Positions 34,008-38,568 of a DNA stretch of 38,568 nt are shown here, in pieces. Within the stretch, counting starts at the first letter, position 1. Every line of letters starts with the position of its first letter. Made by a program: the position numbers and the translations under genes. This DNA comes from Lysinibacillus sp. ZYM-1 (GTDB lineage Bacteria > Bacillota > Bacilli > Bacillales_A > Planococcaceae). The notes beneath the pieces were generated by a model, which saw only the letters and a program-made list of their open reading frames with translations, ran no database searches and had not been told where the DNA came from. The stretch covers positions 1 to 38,568 of the forward strand of contig NZ_KQ465142.1 in NCBI RefSeq assembly GCF_001308875.1. The letters run 5' to 3'.

Positions 34008-35012
34008 CTATTTTCGATTAGATATTACACCAAATGTAGATGCTTTAATGTAAGTTTGTCCTTGTAATGCTTCTAATTGCTCGGGAGTACCAGTTACTAC
34101 TGCACCAATAATTTTCACATCACTTTTATCCAGGGTTTTATTTTCCCCTATTAAAGATTGATAAACTTGGTTTGTTTCCCACTCAAAATTTTTGCTTTTT
34201 CGAAGAAGCTCAATGTTTTGAATAAAGGTGTCAACCTCGTTGTTTGAAGAACGGCGGGCTTTGGGTTTTGATTGCTCTGATTGAAAGCCGTAAATGTAAG
34301 GATCATTAGCTGAAATAGTATTCTGTCCTTGCTTAAAAAAATCTAGAGTATCATCTGTATAGGCATCTACCCACCACCAATCTACTTGTACTTCAGGAGG
34401 TAGCTTGCTTTTAATTTCGCCAAAACTATAAGCATTATCAAAAGAGATTGCTAATTCCACTAAAGTATTTTTATCCAATTGATTAAGTTCACTGATTTTA
34501 TTTTTATAAACATCATATGAAATCTTAGGATGGTAAAAAAACATTTCCCGATCGCCTGTATAGTCATTAAACCGTTCGAATTGATATGTTTCTGCTAGCG
34601 ATTCTGAACCTTCTATTTGGATGGAGTTAGAAATGTAAGAATGTATAAGTGTACCAAATAAATTGTAATCACTTTCAATAGGTTGCCAAATATAGGGTCT
34701 ATGCTGATCGCCAAGTACCTTATAGGTTGTTGTTGTGATTTTCCCTCCGAGCAAATTATCGTCATAAACCTGATTACTAATTTGAACATTGGGAGCGCTT
34801 ATTTCATTAAATAATCTAATGTCATCACTTACTTTCTGAGCACTATTTAATGATAAATACCTGAGACCATACCATAATACTATTAGAACAATTGGCGAAA
34901 CGATGAGTGTTATACCAATTGTTTTTATCGTTGACCAAAACTTCGCCCTTCTCATTATTTTTTTTGTCTGTTTTTCATCAAACAAAAAATTATTCTGTTC
35001 TTTATTCATCAT
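34008..35012 (-). CDS. Membrane-bound anti-sigma factor (sigma factor regulator family)
   Basis: The 334-aa product has a cytosolic N-terminus (about 1-30), one membrane helix (about 31-52, 'TLIVSPIVLIVLWYGLRYL') and a large extracytoplasmic region. It resembles the 'sigma factor regulator' N- and C-terminal domains (C-terminal part 'LDKSDVKIIGAVVTGTPEQL'). Such proteins hold an ECF sigma factor at the membrane until a signal arrives. ATG at 35012 or 35009 follows AAGGAGG and lies inside the sigma gene's last codons, so the two are coupled. The signal is unknown. Confidence 0.85.
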   Translation of the reverse strand: MMNKEQNNFLFDEKQTKKIMRRAKFWSTIKTIGITLIVSPIVLIVLWYGLRYLSLNSAQKVSDDIRLFNEISAPNVQISNQVYDDNLLGGKITTTTYKVLGDQHRPYIWQPIESDYNLFGTLIHSYISNSIQIEGSESLAETYQFERFNDYTGDREMFFYHPKISYDVYKNKISELNQLDKNTLVELAISFDNAYSFGEIKSKLPPEVQVDWWWVDAYTDDTLDFFKQGQNTISANDPYIYGFQSEQSKPKARRSSNNEVDTFIQNIELLRKSKNFEWETNQVYQSLIGENKTLDKSDVKIIGAVVTGTPEQLEALQGQTYIKASTFGVISNRK

Positions 35013-35505
35013 CAATGTCCTCCTTAAATCGTTCTGTAAATTCTTCCCTAGCCCGTCTAACATGCGTTTTTAATGTGTTTTCATTCTTATTCGTGAGGGC
35101 AGAAATTTCTTTGTATGATAATCCCAACTCATATTTCAGAACTAATAATTCCTGATGCAAGGTGGATAGCGTATCTAGCGTGTCTCGAATGTCCTGTAAT
35201 TTTTCCTTTTTTAGCACCTGAATCTCAGGCATGTTAATCAACGCTGTCAATTGAACTTCATCAAATTCAGTTGTGGGATGACGCGTTTCTTTTCTCTTGA
35301 GATCATAAAACTGATTGGTGGCTACACGATATAACCAACTCATTACTTTGTCTGATTGAATTCCATCTTTATGTATTAAAAATTTATAACACGTATCTTG
35401 AACGATATCTTCTGCATCCTCATGGGCTAATCCACGTTTCCTCAAATAACGGTATAACATGGTTCCTACTTGTTGCAGAAATTCATTCATTGATTGTTTT
35501 GCCAT
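35002..35505 (-). CDS. ECF RNA polymerase sigma factor
   Basis: The 167-aa product has sigma region 2 ('LYRYLRKRGLAHEDAEDIVQ' with 'SWLYRVATNQFYDLKRK', about 17-77) and region 4 ('LHQELLVLKYELGLSYKEIS' with 'NENTLKTHVRRAREEF', about 113-158), joined by a short linker: the two-domain layout of ECF sigma-70 factors. ATG follows GGGAGG. It is coupled to the downstream anti-sigma gene and may recognise its own promoter. Confidence 0.95.
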   Translation of the reverse strand: MAKQSMNEFLQQVGTMLYRYLRKRGLAHEDAEDIVQDTCYKFLIHKDGIQSDKVMSWLYRVATNQFYDLKRKETRHPTTEFDEVQLTALINMPEIQVLKKEKLQDIRDTLDTLSTLHQELLVLKYELGLSYKEISALTNKNENTLKTHVRRAREEFTERFKEDIDDE

Positions 35506-35528
35506 GTCTACCTCCCTTCTGCCTATAC

Positions 35529-35555
35529 AACGCAGAACTTAAAGAAAAGTTTACA
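35529..35555 (-). promoter_or_regulatory. Candidate ECF-type autoregulated promoter
   Basis: On the minus strand TGTAAAC (35555-35549) and CGTT (35532-35529) are separated by 16 nt. ECF promoters often have an AAC-containing -35 and CGT at -10 with this spacing, and the element lies 24 nt before the sigma ATG. The match is partial. Confidence 0.35.
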
Positions 35556-35633
35556 TATTATAAAAAGTTTCCCACAAATATTTTCATTTACTAAAAAATA
35601 TAAAGTAAAATCTCAATTTGGCCCATTTGTAGC

Positions 35634-35665
35634 ACAAAAAAAAATCCTGCATACCATACAGGATT
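35634..35665 (-). terminator. Terminator of the alpha/beta hydrolase gene
   Basis: AATCCTG (35643-35649) pairs with CAGGATT (35659-35665), and on the minus strand a run of nine T follows. It lies 35 nt after the hydrolase stop. Confidence 0.85.
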
Positions 35666-35699
35666 CTTTCCTCACTTTTTCGATTCGCACTCACTAGCT

Positions 35700-36638
35700 T
35701 TATTTCAACACTTTGCCCTGAATGATATTCATAATTTTCTGCTGAGCGTCTAGAGCCTCAGGAATAGGCATAACAACAAACACATGGTTCATTTTAGGAT
35801 ATACCCAAGTAGTGATGTCAATGCCTTGTTCGGTTAATTGTTCATCAAATTTCATTGCATCTGGATATAAACTTTCATGGGTTCCTATAAAATGAGTAAT
35901 CTTCCCAAGTCCTTGAAAATCACCATAAATAGGACTAATCATTGGATCTTTTAAATCTTTATCAGCTGCCCATATTTTTGTAATGACCTCCATTCCTTCA
36001 CTAGCTAACATCGGGTCTTTTTCTTCATATTCAGGTATAAGCGGATTTTCTAAACTCAAATCCACACACGCAGATAGCAAAATAATATCTTGCGGTTGTG
36101 GTAGATTGTTGTGCTTTAACAGTTGGACCAGACCAAGTGCTATATTGCCACCTGCTGAATCTCCTATAATGGTCAATTGATTAGAACTTTCAACAGTTCC
36201 TAAAATTTCTTTATATAAGTTGAGTATTTTGGGATAAGTATCCTTATAGTTAAAATGCGGTACTTTTGGATAAATTGGCGCAATAACTTTTGCATGTAAC
36301 GCTTGTGCCATTCTATCCATAAATAACCAATGGAAAATTAAAGGTTGATTTGTCCAAGCGCCACCATGTATATAGAGAATAACCTTTTGTTTCGGGGACT
36401 TTTGATCATTTAAAGTGAAAATCTGCATTCCCTCGAAAATTTCTTCCTTCCTATCACTTAAAAAGTTTACATCATCTCCAATGACATAGGGCTGATTATT
36501 TTCAGTTCCCCTTTGCTTAATGAACTGTTGAGCATTTTCAATACTAGAAAAACTTTTCTTATTACTCTGGGAAAATAACAACTTTTCAAATTGAACACTT
36601 TCTACAGAACGTTCTCCGTTAAAAATTTCTACACTCAT
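35700..36638 (-). CDS. Alpha/beta hydrolase of the hormone-sensitive-lipase type
   Basis: The 312-aa product has the oxyanion-hole motif HGGAW (in 'VILYIHGGAWTNQPL', about 108-122), nucleophile Ser in GDSAGG (about 163-168), an acidic residue near 'GTHESLYPDA' and the catalytic His in 'YPKMNHVFVV' near the C-terminus, giving a full esterase triad. ATG at 36638 follows AAAGGGGAG; the ATG at 36659 lies upstream of it. No signal peptide, so cytosolic. Substrate unknown, probably a short-chain ester. Confidence 0.9.
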   Translation of the reverse strand: MSVEIFNGERSVESVQFEKLLFSQSNKKSFSSIENAQQFIKQRGTENNQPYVIGDDVNFLSDRKEEIFEGMQIFTLNDQKSPKQKVILYIHGGAWTNQPLIFHWLFMDRMAQALHAKVIAPIYPKVPHFNYKDTYPKILNLYKEILGTVESSNQLTIIGDSAGGNIALGLVQLLKHNNLPQPQDIILLSACVDLSLENPLIPEYEEKDPMLASEGMEVITKIWAADKDLKDPMISPIYGDFQGLGKITHFIGTHESLYPDAMKFDEQLTEQGIDITTWVYPKMNHVFVVMPIPEALDAQQKIMNIIQGKVLK

Positions 36639-36659
36639 TTTTTTCTCCCCTTTCAACAT

Positions 36660-37187
36660 TTTGTCACCTTACAGGAAATGATTTGATGTATGAGAAGTCT
36701 TAACAATCAGGCATTAAATTGAACAAATATCTTTAACAAGTACTCTACACAATAGGTCTTTTAATCGAACTTTATTACAAATAACCTGACTTTATTTTAA
36801 TTCCACATGTTGGAGGATACTCCTTCAAAATTTACATTTAAAATAAAAAAATGTCTATCCGCTCTTTTGGCGAGATAGTGTTGGTTTGGAATAAAGTTTG
36901 ATTAAAAAATTCTATTCAATCCTTATTTAACACCAAATGCAAAAACTCCATTTTGAAAAAAGATTGATCAAAATGGAGTTTTTCGTTTTAGCTAAATATG
37001 AGCCTTTTATAAAAAAGTTTGATCATTTCCTAAGAGTGTTGCTCCACAATTGCTCCCGATTGTTGAATCGTGACTCTTTAGAAAACAATAGAATTAGCTA
37101 TCTAAACTAACATATTAAGTGTTAACTTATAAACATTTGTCTGATAATAAATAAATTTAAAATTGTAAACTAATCGAAATAACTAGA
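36660..37187. other. Gene-less decayed segment with an orphan hairpin
   Basis: There is no supportable ORF in this 528-nt AT-rich stretch. AAGTTTGAT-like motifs recur at about 36893 and 37014. The only strong structure is the hairpin at 36941-36983, listed separately. A transposon remnant was considered, but I see no recognisable transposase sequence. Confidence 0.5.
36941..36983. terminator. Strong hairpin with a perfect 16-bp stem
   Basis: AAAAACTCCATTTTGA (36941-36956) pairs perfectly with TCAAAATGGAGTTTTT (36968-36983) around an 11-nt loop. It has the form of a bidirectional terminator but lies over 200 nt from the nearest gene end on either side. Confidence 0.7.
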
Positions 37188-37637
37188 CTATATCTCATTT
37201 TTCTTTTTAAAATAAATTGACAGTCCTAGAACAATTACATAAAAAAGTGAAAGATACAATGAGTATGTAGCATAATTAACGTCAAATAATAGATTCCCTC
37301 CGAAAAATGGAATAGTAAAAATAGAATATAGCGGATACTGTATAGAAGCAATTGCATTCAAAATGAAATTATCACTCATTACACTCTCAAAATTAACGAT
37401 TAAAAAAATGGCGATACCCGAGAAAATCCCAAACATTGAGAAAATTCTTAGCTTCTTGCTTCCTGTTGAAGAATACATGAGTAAAAAGATGGCAAATAAA
37501 ATACTTGTAATTAAATCAATTCTGTCCAGATTTAAATCTGGATGCTTTATTGCAGGCATAAAATTCATCACAAATGCTAATAAATACGTCCCTATCAACA
37601 ATATTAATAACAAAACCCTCTTTTTCCCATTATTCAT
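37188..37637 (-). CDS. Hypothetical four-TM membrane protein
   Basis: The 149-aa product has membrane segments at about 8-28, 42-55, 64-82 and 120-142. ATG follows AAAAAGGGG. No family was recognised. The AT-rich region and decayed neighbours suggest accessory DNA. Confidence 0.65.
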   Translation of the reverse strand: MNNGKKRVLLLILLIGTYLLAFVMNFMPAIKHPDLNLDRIDLITSILFAIFLLMYSSTGSKKLRIFSMFGIFSGIAIFLIVNFESVMSDNFILNAIASIQYPLYSIFTIPFFGGNLLFDVNYATYSLYLSLFYVIVLGLSIYFKKKNEI

Positions 37638-37670
37638 ACAAATATCCCCTTTTTAAATTGAGTATGATGT

Positions 37671-38035
37671 TCAACATAACTCGTTTATTCGTTTCATGGC
37701 TTCATCTTCATCAAACGAACTAAACCATCGAAAATTATCTTCATCTAAAATTCGGAAGTAGTTCTGATTATATTTTGTTGTAATCGAAAATTGCCCTTAA
37801 TCTTAATTTCCTTCCACCAAATCAACCGCCATCGTTTTTTCCTTTGATGTACTATCAATATTGTTTGCAATAACTTGGACAAAATCAACTGGATCGCCAC
37901 TAATTACATATATTAACAATTCACTCTTATTGAATAAAGTACAAAACGCTACAACTGTATTCCAATTAGCTATTGTTCAGTTCGAACAAGTTTCATTTTA
38001 GTTGATACGAGTTTACAAAAATCTTCTTTTTTCAT
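37671..38035 (-). pseudogene. Decayed Xre-type regulator lacking its HTH
   Basis: ATG at 38035 reads MKKEDFCKLVSTKMKLVRTE, typical of the start of a family of about 150-aa Xre regulators. The helix-turn-helix that should follow is missing. Similarity resumes in another frame with 'ANWNTVVAFCTLFNKSELL', shifts to 'RLIWWKEIKIKGNFRLQQNI', and shifts back to 'YFRILDEDNFRWFSSFDEDE' before a stop at 37671. There is thus an internal deletion plus at least two frame changes. The family call is from remembered pattern. Confidence 0.6.
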
Positions 38036-38199
38036 AGTGTCAAACTCCCTTTTAGAGTAATTTTACATTTTTTTAATAATTTGTCAATATGTAATACTCC
38101 TTAATCTACCATAAATAGCTTATATTGGTTTTTGTTGATAATAAAGCGGAAAGGTTTGAAAAACAATCTTAAAATATTTTATTAGAATATGATTATATG

Positions 38200-38481
38200 C
38201 TACTTTAATAATAAATCAGTTGGCTTTTTTTCTTCTATACTCAGAGGTATACTTTCAATAATATCGAAATTTTCATTCAATTTGTCAACTTCAAACTCGT
38301 TCTTCTCAAAATCTCCTGATAATACGTAAAAAGATTTATCAGATTCACGATATTCCATATCGATTAGTGTTTTATTGTTCTCGAATTCTACTTTTGGAAT
38401 TTTATCTTTATCTAATGAAACAATAGAATAATCATTAAGTATTATTTCTTTTTTATCAGTATCAATAACTGGGAGCGTCAA
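38200..38481 (-). CDS. Partial hypothetical ORF starting in the inverted repeat
   Basis: The 93-residue frame uses a TTG inside the repeat arm and has no Shine-Dalgarno. It stays open further upstream, through the repeat, to a TGA near the 3-nt difference. The sequence 'DKSFYVLSGDFEKNEFEVDK' and 'NENFDIIESIPLS' suggests the C-terminal part of a beta-rich protein. The true N-terminus has probably been replaced by the repeat. Function unknown. Confidence 0.45.
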   Translation of the reverse strand: MTLPVIDTDKKEIILNDYSIVSLDKDKIPKVEFENNKTLIDMEYRESDKSFYVLSGDFEKNEFEVDKLNENFDIIESIPLSIEEKKPTDLLLK

Positions 38482-38566
38482 TATTTTTGTGTAAATGACT
38501 TTCCAACCCTTTCGGGTAGAATATCACTTTGTATTTATCTATCACTTATTCATAAGATTAATTTCA
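38471..38566. repeat. Right arm of window-spanning inverted repeat
   Basis: Reverse complement of 1-99, lacking the 3-nt unit. It ends 2 nt before the end of the window. On the plus strand an ATG at 38495 opens a frame running off the right edge, mirroring the left arm. Confidence 0.93.
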
Positions 38567-38568
38567 AG

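Noticed and set aside
1..38568. CRISPR arrays, rRNA or tRNA genes
   Set aside because: No regularly spaced repeats and no rRNA or tRNA signatures were seen anywhere in the window.

Overview
The window looks like chromosomal DNA from a spore-forming member of the Bacillaceae/Planococcaceae, most like Lysinibacillus or a close relative. The DNA is AT-rich. It carries sporulation genes (spo0A, spoIVB, spoIIIAC to AH) and follows the gene order that surrounds spo0A in Bacillus subtilis (yqhQ, yqhR, aroQ, pepQ, efp, spoIIIA, accBC, yqhY, nusB, folD, xseAB, ispA, dxs, yqxC/tlyA, ahrC, recN, spoIVB, spo0A). Nearly all of this backbone is on the minus strand. Genus placement is inference from gene content and order.

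Layout, left to right. Bases 1-2340 are accessory: one arm of an inverted repeat, a truncated ApeA-like defence protein, small doubtful ORFs, and a complete tyrosine recombinase directly downstream of spo0A. Bases 2351-14691 are the backbone from spo0A to nusB, with uppP inserted between xseA and folD. At 14900-17200 a plus-strand bmrR-bmr drug-efflux pair (MerR regulator plus MFS pump, with a clear MerR-type operator) separates nusB from its usual neighbour yqhY/asp23. Next come asp23 and a MazG-like pyrophosphohydrolase. Bases 18264-20705 are the remnant of a small integrative element lodged at the 3' end of accC. It is flanked by two copies of the accC 3' end plus terminator, and holds an integrase N-terminal fragment, a serine-recombinase fragment and a secreted SLT-SH3-SLH wall protein. 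The backbone resumes with accC, accB and a reduced spoIIIA operon: spoIIIAA and spoIIIAB are absent, spoIIIAE, AF and AG are short, and a nitronate monooxygenase lies between efp and spoIIIAC. It continues through efp, pepQ, aroQ, yqhR and yqhQ. Bases 30514-36638 hold a LytTR-DUF3021-ABC operon, an autoregulated Xre plus membrane-protein pair, an ECF sigma/anti-sigma pair and an alpha/beta hydrolase. The last 1.9 kb is decayed: an orphan hairpin, a membrane protein, an Xre pseudogene and an ORF whose start lies in the second arm of the inverted repeat.

How the genes work together: the backbone joins isoprenoid and cell-wall carrier supply (dxs, ispA, uppP), DNA repair (recN, xseAB), arginine control (ahrC), fatty-acid initiation (accBC) and the sporulation switch and feeding-tube machinery. 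The points most worth a second look are (1) the about 97-bp imperfect inverted repeat bounding the whole window, with a 3-nt difference; (2) the accC 3'-end element; (3) two unrelated integrases whose Shine-Dalgarno sequences are buried in the 3' arm of the terminator hairpin of the upstream host gene (spo0A and accC); and (4) the stripped spoIIIA operon. No rRNA, tRNA or CRISPR array was found. No complete, clearly novel defence system is present.
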